In this document: in pieces, positions 1-4,812 of the stretch
Position numbering within the stretch: the first letter of the stretch is position 1
Layout: every line of letters starts with the position of its first letter
NCBI GenBank assembly: GCA_021829015.1
Contig: JAJZOJ010000020.1
Location: 1 to 5,816, forward strand
Length of the DNA: 5,816 nucleotides
Source of the DNA: Microcaldota archaeon
Lineage (GTDB): Archaea; Micrarchaeota; Micrarchaeia; Micrarchaeales; Micrarchaeaceae
Direction of reading: 5' to 3'
Notes under the pieces: model-generated
Database searches by the model: none
Seen by the model: only the letters and a program-made list of their open reading frames with translations
What the model was told of the DNA's origin: nothing
Made by a program: the position numbers and the translations under genes

Positions 1-284
1 TACAGGTTGACGCTGAATTGGATAAAAAGGCCAGAGAGGCAGCGCGGGAGGACTTTATATCCGTCTATAATCTTTTCAACAGGAAGGAAAGGGCAGGGCA
101 TTGGGGCGATGGCAATAGGGCAGCAGTCGATGAGGCGCTGGGACGCCTCAAGGACGGCAACGCCGAAAGGTTATTGCCAGAGGTTATCAGCCCGAACCCT
201 GGGGTTGCAATAAACGTCAAGAAATTCATAGAGCACGTCGAGATGGACATAAGCCGCAGTAAAGCAAGTAAGGTTCGCCGCTGA
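1..284 (+). CDS. Unrecognised protein, C-terminal part of tandem paralog A (5' end outside window)
   Basis: The frame is open from the left edge of the window (first full codon at 3, reading QVDAELDKKA) to a TGA at 282-284, so this is the 3' end of a longer gene. The ATG at 18 is internal rather than a start, because homology to the next gene continues upstream of it. About 40 of the last 87 residues match the C-terminus of the following gene without gaps. The strongest block is VYNLFN-x-KER-x-GHWGD, followed by a conserved PGV-x-I-x-x-K-x-FI segment and a basic tail. No signal peptide or membrane helix is visible in this part. I do not recognise the family. The conserved Tyr, His, Trp and Asp could be a functional surface, but no reaction can be assigned. 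It lies 80 nt before its paralog on the same strand. Confidence 0.75.
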   Translation, partial: QVDAELDKKAREAAREDFISVYNLFNRKERAGHWGDGNRAAVDEALGRLKDGNAERLLPEVISPNPGVAINVKKFIEHVEMDISRSKASKVRR

Positions 285-332
285 TGGCACTCCTCTTCTG
301 CGAGTCCCGAGGGCAGCAATGCGTGGGATAAG

Positions 333-343
333 TTATTAATATT
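333..343 (+). promoter_or_regulatory. Candidate TATA box of paralog B
   Basis: The AT-rich string TTATTAATATT ends 21 nt before the ATG at 365. An archaeal transcript starting about 26 nt past the box centre would begin almost at the ATG, giving a leaderless or very short-leader mRNA. No clear Shine-Dalgarno sequence precedes the ATG, which fits. Confidence 0.45.
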
Positions 344-364
344 TGGATAGGGACATAGATTAAC

Positions 365-1162
365 ATGCAGAACGCTACGTCTAAAGCTGAAGGCAGGGAT
401 TACGAATCAGAGGTCTTGAAGACCTTGAAGGTGCTTGGACATTATAAGTTCGCGCTGGTGGTGGAGCATGAGAAAAGCAATCCCACCAGGTACGCACGCG
501 ATACGGGTTTGGGATGCAGGGCTCCTCCGGATTATTACATAACAAGAACGTACATAGGAGCCTTGGACGCAACCAAGAACAAACGCTATAACGGCGGGAT
601 TACGATCTTCAAGAAAGGGAGGTACTTTGACCTTAATGGCCGCGTTGCAGAAAACGAGGAGCACGACTTCGAGGAATGGGATATCGCCAATGTCAATGTA
701 GTAAAGGTTGGAGGCGTAGGCGAGCTGGATAAGCATGAGATTGGGAGCTCCATCAGGGGCAGCGGCAAACCGCTGCACTCGACCAACATATACCTGGGCA
801 GCGAGGAGGTCCTTGCAGCATATGTGGCCTCGAAGGGCGATTTATTTAGGGCGCATGAGATACTTACCAAGCTAGAGCTTCCCATCGGAGAGGAGTTGGG
901 CGCGAAAGTCAGGGATGCGGCCAAAAATGACGTTATAACGGTCTACAACCTCTTTAACAATAAGGAAAGGAAAGGGCATTGGGGCGATGAGGATAGACTG
1001 GCAGTCAGGGAAAAGCTTGAGCGCCTAGTAAGCTGTGATGCGCCAAGGCTGCTGGGCGGCACAGTCAACCTGCATCCCGGAGTGACGATACACCTAAAAG
1101 ATTTCATTTCAGGGGTTGAGACTGACTCGCGCAACGGCAGGACCAGCAGGCTGCGCTCCTGA
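365..1162 (+). CDS. Unrecognised soluble protein, tandem paralog B (265 aa)
   Basis: This is a complete reading frame from ATG at 365 to TGA at 1160-1162. I do not recognise the family. No membrane helix or signal peptide is seen, so it is probably cytoplasmic. It appears to have two parts. Residues about 8-135 form a mixed segment with a charged helix-like start (EGRDYESEVLKTLKVLG), an RAPPDYY stretch and a beta-like run around GGITIFKKGRYFDL. Residues about 145-265 form a region shared with the gene just upstream, containing VYNLFNNKERKGHWGDED and HPGVTIHLKDFI and ending in a basic tail. The shared region is about 47% identical between the two copies, so the duplication is old or has diverged quickly. 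The upstream TATA-like box suggests its own promoter, although readthrough from paralog A is possible. Its 3' end is 13 nt from the convergent tRNA-Ser. It could be a nucleic-acid-associated or lineage-specific protein; nothing visible settles this. Confidence 0.8.
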   Translation: MQNATSKAEGRDYESEVLKTLKVLGHYKFALVVEHEKSNPTRYARDTGLGCRAPPDYYITRTYIGALDATKNKRYNGGITIFKKGRYFDLNGRVAENEEHDFEEWDIANVNVVKVGGVGELDKHEIGSSIRGSGKPLHSTNIYLGSEEVLAAYVASKGDLFRAHEILTKLELPIGEELGAKVRDAAKNDVITVYNLFNNKERKGHWGDEDRLAVREKLERLVSCDAPRLLGGTVNLHPGVTIHLKDFISGVETDSRNGRTSRLRS

Positions 1163-1175
1163 CTGGCTATTTATT

Positions 1176-1298
1176 CGCCGGGATAGGGATTTGAACCCTA
1201 AATTCCCGAAGGAAACCGGTTGCCTTGTTTGCATCACTGATCAGCTCTCGGGATACAAATCTCGAGACCGGCGCGTTACCGGATTCCGCCATCCCGGC
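1176..1298 (-). tRNA. tRNA-Ser(CGA), type II, with 39-nt intron
   Basis: The minus strand folds into a type II tRNA. The acceptor stem GCCGGGA pairs perfectly with TCCCGGC. The D stem is GCG/CGC, the anticodon stem CCGGT/ACCGG, and the long variable arm TTCC-TTCG-GGAA. The T arm is TAGGG-TTCAAAT-CCCTA. The loop CT-CGA-G/A puts CGA in the anticodon after U33, and the discriminator base is G73, as in serine tRNAs; a Leu(GAG) reading would lose U33. Exon 1 is 1298-1261 and exon 2 is 1221-1176, giving an 84-nt mature tRNA. CCA is not encoded. It reads Ser UCG codons. It lies tail to tail with paralog B and diverges from the DUF424 gene. The intron is annotated separately. Confidence 0.93.
1222..1260 (-). 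other. Archaeal tRNA intron at position 37/38 (bulge-helix-bulge)
   Basis: Between the anticodon stem and an intron helix, each strand has exactly seven bases: CTCG+AGA on the 5' side and CAAG+GCA on the 3' side. This is a 4-bp central helix (three pairs plus one C-A mismatch at C34) flanked by two 3-nt bulges, the geometry recognised by the archaeal splicing endonuclease. Cutting after the second bulge base places the intron at 37/38 and leaves a 7-base anticodon loop. Inside the intron, TTTGTATC pairs with GATGCAAA over 8 bp (one G-U), closing a 16-nt terminal loop. Confidence 0.85.
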
Positions 1299-1327
1299 AT
1301 GTATTTGTCAGATTGGCCGTTAACTGC

Positions 1328-1335
1328 TTTAAATA
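1328..1335 (-). promoter_or_regulatory. Candidate TATA box of tRNA-Ser
   Basis: TTTAAATA on the plus strand (TATTTAAA on the minus strand) lies 30-37 nt ahead of the tRNA 5' end, so a transcript would begin a few bases before the tRNA. The core TTTAAA is a palindrome and could also serve the divergent DUF424 gene. A second AT-rich box (TTATAAT, 1351-1357) is placed better for a short DUF424 leader. Confidence 0.45.
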
Positions 1336-1392
1336 TGCTGCCTCATATACTTATAATGTGCCGTTGCACGGGGATTGATTTGATTGATATAC

Positions 1393-1695
1393 ATGAAATC
1401 GCACAGGACTGATAATGGCACGATAGTTGCTATGTGCGACTCATCCCTAATAGAGAAGGTGCTCAAGGACGAGGAGACGGAGCTCAACATACGCGACTAT
1501 TCAGGTTTCTACAAGGGCGAGCTGGTAAATTCTACTAAGGCGTTGTCGCTGCTCGAGACCAAGGACCTCCTTTCCGCGAACATAGTGGGGGAGGAATCGG
1601 TCAAGGTCGCGATAGACAAGGGAGTAATAGACTCCGACAATGTGAAGATGATAGGCGAAGTCCCATACGCCCATGCATTCCGGATTAAGTACTGA
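1393..1695 (+). CDS. DUF424 family protein
   Basis: This small archaeal protein of about 100 residues matches the DUF424 family in pattern: an N-terminal strand (MKSHRTDNGTIVAMCD), then YKGELV, then the family signature ANIVGEESVKVAIDKG, and a C-terminal VKMIGEVPYAHAF segment, where other members have I-G-G-V-P-H-A. Length is normal for the family. DUF424 is a widespread archaeal family of unknown function, so no reaction is assigned. I prefer the ATG at 1393, which gives MKSHRTDNG and fits the usual short N-terminus. An in-frame TTG at 1384 would add three residues. The gene ends at TGA 1693-1695, five bases from the stop of the convergent NAC gene. It diverges from tRNA-Ser, with AT-rich candidate TATA boxes at 1328-1335 and 1351-1357. 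Confidence 0.85.
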   Translation: MKSHRTDNGTIVAMCDSSLIEKVLKDEETELNIRDYSGFYKGELVNSTKALSLLETKDLLSANIVGEESVKVAIDKGVIDSDNVKMIGEVPYAHAFRIKY

Positions 1696-1700
1696 ATGCA

Positions 1701-2048
1701 TTACTGCTGCTCCGTGAGGTCGATTATCGCCTTCGCGATGTCCCCTCCATCTTCCTCAAGCTTGCTCCTTATGAGTTCCCTGTCGGATATGCCTGTTTTC
1801 TCGGAAACCATGCTTATGTCCTCTTCCGTTATCTCCACCTTGACATCCTTTGCGGTTTCCGTGACGTCTCCGCTGACCTGGAAGCTGACGGCTCCCTGGG
1901 CCTCTATCCTCGTAACCTGGGGGTTCTCTATAACTATGTTGACGTCCCCCGATTCGATAATGACTCTCTGTGCGTCTATTTCCGAGGACTTTATGCCCAT
2001 CTTGGCCATAAGGTTGCGCATGGTCCTCGGATCCATGTTAGGCATCAT
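1701..2048 (-). CDS. nac: Archaeal nascent polypeptide-associated complex protein (aNAC)
   Basis: The 115-residue product has the standard archaeal NAC layout. A Met-rich N-terminus (MMPNMDPRTMRNLMAKMGI) precedes the NAC beta-barrel domain at about 20-62, with IDAQRVIIES and the VTRIEAQGAVSFQVSG block. A C-terminal UBA domain follows at about 72-112 (EEDISMVSEKTGISDRELIR, then EEDGGDIAKAIIDL). Length is typical. In archaea NAC is a homodimer that binds ribosomes near the tunnel exit and contacts emerging polypeptides in the cytoplasm. The start is ATG 2048; the next codon is also ATG. The same-strand NUDIX gene ends 37 nt upstream, and a TATA-like box lies at that junction, so NAC can be transcribed alone or by readthrough. 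It converges with DUF424, leaving a 5-nt gap. Confidence 0.95.
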   Translation of the reverse strand: MMPNMDPRTMRNLMAKMGIKSSEIDAQRVIIESGDVNIVIENPQVTRIEAQGAVSFQVSGDVTETAKDVKVEITEEDISMVSEKTGISDRELIRSKLEEDGGDIAKAIIDLTEQQ

Positions 2049-2081
2049 GCAATCGCTATAATATGCTGCCTTGGACTTAAT

Positions 2082-2090
2082 ATTATTAAC
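2082..2090 (-). promoter_or_regulatory. Candidate TATA box of NAC
   Basis: On the minus strand this reads GTTAATAAT and lies about 34-42 nt ahead of the NAC ATG at 2048. It overlaps the stop codon of the NUDIX gene. The same core GTTAATAA occurs ahead of tRNA-Ala and the basic-protein gene, also on the minus strand. Confidence 0.4.
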
Positions 2091-2595
2091 TGGAGAAGGA
2101 CAGCATGTTCTCCTTGTACCATTCGAATAGCTGCACGAATATCGGAACGAATTTGCAGCCAGTGGTCATCATGTTGTCTATCTCTCCAATTGAGTAGGGC
2201 TCCAGCGTATCGGTGGCCTCATGCTTAACAGGTTTTGTCTCTGACTTAGTGACAAAGAATGCGACGAATTCGTTGGACGTTTCTTTTGATGCCTTGAGCA
2301 GGTGTTTCTGCTTAAGATCTAGCCCTTCTATGCCTAGCTCTTCCAGAGCCTCCCTCTTCGCGGCCTCTAGATAACTTTCTCCTTTGCTGACGTGGCCAGC
2401 AGCAGATGAATTGTAGTATCCAGGGAATGTGTCTGTACTCTGCGCCCTCTTCTCAAGCCATATTCTTCCGTCTTGGTTCACAAGGAATATATGGACAGAC
2501 CTATGCATCAGTTCCGTCTTGTGTATGCCCTTCCTTGGCGCGGTGCCAATCACATTGTTGGCTTCATCAACTATATCTATAAGTTCATCTGCCAT
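2086..2595 (-). CDS. NUDIX hydrolase, IPP-isomerase-like, lacking the isomerase cysteine
   Basis: The 169-residue product has a perfect NUDIX box at residues 67-89, G-x5-E-x7-REALEELGI, whose glutamates bind the divalent metal. The flanking regions resemble type I isopentenyl-diphosphate isomerase and its YfcD-like relatives: MHRSVHIFLVN at 30-40, EKRAQSTDTFPG at 48-59, then NSSAAGH at 62-68. In true type I isomerases that stretch carries a catalytic Cys (about NTCCSH); here it is Ser/Ala. A cytoplasmic hydrolase of a nucleoside diphosphate derivative or other pyrophosphate is therefore more likely than an isomerase. The substrate is unknown. ATG at 2595 is supported by a Shine-Dalgarno sequence GGTGAT three bases upstream, and a TATA box lies at 2655-2662. 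NAC follows on the same strand after 37 nt. Confidence 0.88.
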   Translation of the reverse strand: MADELIDIVDEANNVIGTAPRKGIHKTELMHRSVHIFLVNQDGRIWLEKRAQSTDTFPGYYNSSAAGHVSKGESYLEAAKREALEELGIEGLDLKQKHLLKASKETSNEFVAFFVTKSETKPVKHEATDTLEPYSIGEIDNMMTTGCKFVPIFVQLFEWYKENMLSFSS

Positions 2596-2598
2596 TCA

Positions 2599-2604
2599 AT
2601 CACC
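2599..2604 (-). promoter_or_regulatory. Shine-Dalgarno site of the NUDIX gene
   Basis: GGTGAT on the minus strand is complementary to the archaeal 16S 3' tail and sits three bases before the ATG at 2595, supporting that start. It overlaps the TGA (2602-2600) of a 12-codon open frame starting at 2638. Confidence 0.6.
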
Positions 2605-2654
2605 GTTTTTCTGCAACGACTATTCCTGCCTCTGACATGTTCTTTGATATTTCT

Positions 2655-2662
2655 TTTATATA
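2655..2662 (-). promoter_or_regulatory. TATA box of the NUDIX gene
   Basis: The minus strand reads TATATAAA, a near-consensus archaeal TATA box. Transcription would start near 2632, giving a leader of about 37 nt that includes the GGTGAT ribosome site. It is the strongest box on the minus strand here. Confidence 0.6.
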
Positions 2663-2690
2663 GGCAGTATGCACGCATTTGCTCCGTGCA

Positions 2691-3257
2691 TCAGAACCTG
2701 TATACGAGTATCAGCAGCGCAACAATCATCATTATCGCCCCTGCCGCTATGCGAACCATCCATTCCGGGGTGTGCTCTATGAAGGGCTTAAGGCCGTGTA
2801 TCGCGATCAGCGGTATTGCTATCCCAATCGCCATTCCCAGTATTGCGGATATGTATGAGCCGCCTGCAGTGCCTATGGCCATGGCAACGCTGCCCTGCTC
2901 CAGCTCCTCGAGGAGTATTGCGATGTATATGCCGATCATGCCCAGGCCGGAGAACAGCTCCTCTTCCTCTATCTCCTTCCCAAGCCTCTTCATCGTTCCC
3001 TCTAGGAAGAAATAGGCGCCAAGGAGGAATATCACTATCCCTGATGCTAGCGTCGCGATTCCTGTAGGCAATGCGGTGAAGAACCTGTACAGGAGGAATA
3101 GGACCGGTATGAATGTCAATAGGGCAAGGGACGCAATTGTCCATGCCTTCCCCCATTTGTACTTCGAGGCGCCGGCTATCGTTATCATTCCTATCTCCGA
3201 GCCGCCTATCAGCCCGATGGCAGCGGCAGGTATCGCAAGATTGTATAGCAGCAACAA
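2691..3257 (-). CDS. Six-helix membrane protein with repeated acidic motifs, putative transporter
   Basis: With the TTG at 3257 as start, the product is 188 residues with six predicted membrane helices at about 2-22, 39-59, 65-85, 104-129, 134-155 and 167-187. It looks like two halves of three helices. Helix 1 ends in GGSEIGMITIAG and helix 4 carries LLEELEQGSVAMAIG, so each half has a buried acidic motif followed by a small-residue stretch. An acidic charged loop (KEIEEEELF) separates the halves. This arrangement resembles FTR1-like, COG4280-like or TMEM165/Gdt1-type cation transporters, but the exact REGLE or E-x-G-D signatures are absent, so family and substrate are open. The frame stays open to a GTG at 3302, but that codon lies inside the T arm of tRNA-Ala and is unlikely to be the start. 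TTGs at 3257 and 3254, preceded by GGTG, fit better. It is probably co-transcribed with tRNA-Ala. Confidence 0.7.
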   Translation of the reverse strand: MLLLYNLAIPAAAIGLIGGSEIGMITIAGASKYKWGKAWTIASLALLTFIPVLFLLYRFFTALPTGIATLASGIVIFLLGAYFFLEGTMKRLGKEIEEEELFSGLGMIGIYIAILLEELEQGSVAMAIGTAGGSYISAILGMAIGIAIPLIAIHGLKPFIEHTPEWMVRIAAGAIMMIVALLILVYRF

Positions 3258-3281
3258 AGCACCAACTGAATCGGTAAAGTA

Positions 3282-3353
3282 TGGACTCTGCGGGAATCGC
3301 ACCCGCGACCTTCCGCTTGCAAAGCGGACGCTCTACTACTGAGCCAAGAGCCC
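3282..3353 (-). tRNA. tRNA-Ala(UGC), intronless
   Basis: The minus strand gives a complete 72-nt cloverleaf. The acceptor stem GGGCTCT pairs with AGAGTCC and includes the G3-U70 wobble that identifies alanine tRNAs. The D arm is GCTC/GAGC, the anticodon arm TCCGC-TTTGCAA-GCGGA with anticodon TGC, and the T arm GCGGG-TGCGATT-CCCGC. The discriminator is A73 and CCA is not encoded. The open frame of the downstream membrane protein enters its 3' end, and that gene's probable TTG start is 24 nt past it. Confidence 0.96.
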
Positions 3354-3377
3354 TTAGCATAATGTTTCGTGTACATG

Positions 3378-3386
3378 ATTATTAAC
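3378..3386 (-). promoter_or_regulatory. Candidate TATA box of tRNA-Ala
   Basis: The minus strand reads GTTAATAAT, 25-33 nt ahead of the tRNA 5' end at 3353. Its upstream flank GCGCAAGC is nearly the same as the flank of the box at 4805-4812. Confidence 0.45.
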
Positions 3387-3412
3387 GCTTGCGCAAGTCT
3401 GAAGCGCATGGA

Positions 3413-3420
3413 TTTATAAA
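3413..3420 (+). promoter_or_regulatory. TATA box of the 303-residue membrane protein (leaderless promoter)
   Basis: TTTATAAA is centred about 26 nt before the ATG at 3442, the expected distance from an archaeal TATA box to the transcription start. The mRNA should start at or next to that ATG. This argues against the upstream in-frame ATG at 3421, which would not be in the transcript. Confidence 0.65.
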
Positions 3421-3441
3421 ATGTCCCATACAAGGATTTAT

Positions 3442-4353
3442 ATGGCCGTGGATATCATCAAGACAATAGGGGACAGCGTAATGGCGCCTTTCAGGGACAT
3501 GCAGCTGCTGTTGGTGCTTGTCCTGTGGGGCATAGTGGTGTTCGCGATAGGCTACCTCTCGCTTCCCTCGATATTTAATGCAGTGTACTCGCTGAGCGCA
3601 GCCGCATATTCATCCCCTACGGCGATAATAGGCTCCGTCTTTAGCCTGCTGTCCATAGTGGCAGTCCTGATGGTTGCTAGCATTATCATAGGCGTATTCT
3701 TCATCAACATGGTGCTTGCAAAGGCCTTCTACGGCAAGAAATACAGCCTTGAAAAGGCCGCAAGTTTCGCAATTAGCAGGTATCTATCGGTGTTCGGGAC
3801 CGAGATACTCCTGTTCATATTGTTCCTTGTTGTGCCTGCGCTGGTGATAGGCGTTGTTGCCATAGCAAGCTCCGCCCTCGGAGTCCTCCTTATGTTCCTT
3901 TACATCATATTTGCCATTTACGCTGCGGTGAAGCTTTCGGTATCGATACCTGCGGCGCTCGTAGGTAAGAAGAACCCGGTTGAGGCGATAAAGTACAGCT
4001 GGACGATTACCGCAAATAAGTGGTGGACCCTTTTCGCAACTTTCCTGGCAATATTCATAATAGCCCTGATAATCACCTACATAGCAAGCATCCCGTCATC
4101 GATGATATTGAGGCATGGCATAGCAAGCCAGATAAGCAACTACGCCACGCCAACTACAGCCACAGGGAATAGCAGTGCATTGCTAGGAAGCGTATTCACG
4201 GCCATGAAAAGCAACGTCCATACTACGTCATATGCAATCGCCGACCTTATAACGCAGATTGTGGGAGTAGTAATGCAGTCCTGGCTTATGATATCCACGA
4301 TACTCATATACGGACAGCTTGCACCGAAGTCCAAGACCAAGAATTCGAAGTGA
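3442..4353 (+). CDS. Six-helix integral membrane protein, unknown function
   Basis: The 303-residue product starts at ATG 3442 (MAVDIIKTIGDSVMAPFRDM), chosen because the TATA box ends just upstream; an ATG at 3421 would add seven residues. Six hydrophobic segments lie at about 20-40, 62-90, 118-141, 146-172, 195-217 and 264-291. A long Ser/Thr/Asn-rich loop at about 218-262 is probably outside the membrane, and the C-terminus is basic (PKSKTKNSK). The stretch PAALVGKKNPVEAIKYSW followed by ITANKWWTLF and a hydrophobic run resembles the repeated pattern (E-A-hydrophobic-x-x-S-W) of YciC/DUF975 or glycerophosphodiesterase-membrane-domain proteins. These are poorly understood, so that assignment is tentative and no substrate is implied. 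No catalytic domain is fused. It diverges from tRNA-Ala and ends 10 nt from the convergent basic-protein gene. Confidence 0.8.
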   Translation: MAVDIIKTIGDSVMAPFRDMQLLLVLVLWGIVVFAIGYLSLPSIFNAVYSLSAAAYSSPTAIIGSVFSLLSIVAVLMVASIIIGVFFINMVLAKAFYGKKYSLEKAASFAISRYLSVFGTEILLFILFLVVPALVIGVVAIASSALGVLLMFLYIIFAIYAAVKLSVSIPAALVGKKNPVEAIKYSWTITANKWWTLFATFLAIFIIALIITYIASIPSSMILRHGIASQISNYATPTTATGNSSALLGSVFTAMKSNVHTTSYAIADLITQIVGVVMQSWLMISTILIYGQLAPKSKTKNSK

Positions 4354-4363
4354 TTTGGGATTC

Positions 4364-4768
4364 TTAGCCCCTGCGCGAACTGCGCTTATGTGATTTCCCC
4401 TTTGGCTTTGCGGCTCTTTGCTTTTTCTTCTGCTTGGAGACCTTTTTACTGGAGGCTCTAGGTGCGCTTCTGCGCGTCTTCTGGGCCTTCCTCCTCGCGT
4501 TCTGGATTATGGCGCGCCTTATGCGGGCCTTCTCGGCTGACATGCCCTCTATTATCTCAAGGTCCTTCCCGGAGTTCCTGTTCAGGTTTAGCTGCTCGAG
4601 CATGTTGTCAAGGGTATTGTCGCTCACTATCTCCGATTCCTTGGATGTGTTCAGCAATGCCGCATTCTCTATCTCGCCCTTCTTGAGGACCTCGTTTATC
4701 GCATTGAGCTCGCGCAGGCGCTCTATCTCACTGGCATACCTTCCGCCTCTTTTGGGCTTCTTTGCCAA
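4364..4768 (-). CDS. Small basic protein with Lys/Arg-rich tail, unknown function
   Basis: The 134-residue product has a short basic N-terminus (MAKKPKRGGRYASE), then a charged, probably helical middle (about 12-75, with RLRELNAINEVLKKGEIENA and DNMLEQLNLNRN). From about residue 83 to the end it is dominated by Lys, Arg, Ser and Ala. The tail is likely disordered and could bind RNA, DNA or the ribosome; this is inference from composition only. I chose TTG 4768 because AGGTGG (4779-4774) sits five bases upstream. The in-frame GTG at 4777 lies inside that site, and the ATG at 4772 is out of frame. No membrane segment is present. The ankyrin gene ends 39 nt upstream on the same strand, so they may share transcripts, although a TATA-like box lies between them. 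I do not recognise the family. Confidence 0.72.
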   Translation of the reverse strand: MAKKPKRGGRYASEIERLRELNAINEVLKKGEIENAALLNTSKESEIVSDNTLDNMLEQLNLNRNSGKDLEIIEGMSAEKARIRRAIIQNARRKAQKTRRSAPRASSKKVSKQKKKQRAAKPKGKSHKRSSRRG

Positions 4769-4773
4769 CCATA

Positions 4774-4779
4774 CCACCT
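4774..4779 (-). promoter_or_regulatory. Shine-Dalgarno site that selects the TTG start of the basic protein
   Basis: AGGTGG on the minus strand, five bases before TTG 4768, is the best ribosome site near this gene. It covers the GTG at 4777, ruling that codon out as a practical start. Confidence 0.6.
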
Positions 4780-4804
4780 TAGCTATAACTCTCCAAAATT
4801 CAGG

Positions 4805-4812
4805 TTATTAAC
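4805..4812 (-). promoter_or_regulatory. Candidate TATA box of the basic-protein gene
   Basis: The minus strand reads GTTAATAA, 37-44 nt ahead of TTG 4768. It contains the TAA stop of the ankyrin gene. The larger element GGTTATTAACC (4803-4813) is a short palindrome. Confidence 0.4.

Noticed and set aside
1176..1298. tRNA-Leu(GAG) reading of the intron-bearing tRNA
   Set aside because: That anticodon would remove U33, and the discriminator is G rather than the A typical of leucine tRNAs.
1116..1412. 98-residue plus-strand open frame
   Set aside because: It runs antisense across the whole tRNA-Ser and its intron and overlaps the end of paralog B; its composition is not protein-like.
2086..2595. 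Isopentenyl-diphosphate isomerase (idi)
   Set aside because: The catalytic cysteine loop is replaced by NSSAAGH, so only NUDIX hydrolase activity is supported.
2473..3015. 180-residue plus-strand open frame with hydrophobic stretches
   Set aside because: It is antisense to the NUDIX and membrane-protein genes; the hydrophobicity mirrors the real membrane gene on the other strand.
2788..3360. 190-residue minus-strand open frame
   Set aside because: It runs through the whole tRNA-Ala and the membrane-protein gene in another frame; it is a shadow frame rich in Arg, His and Pro.
3421..3441. ATG 3421 as start of the 303-residue membrane protein
   Set aside because: It directly abuts the TATA box, upstream of the predicted transcript start at about 3442.
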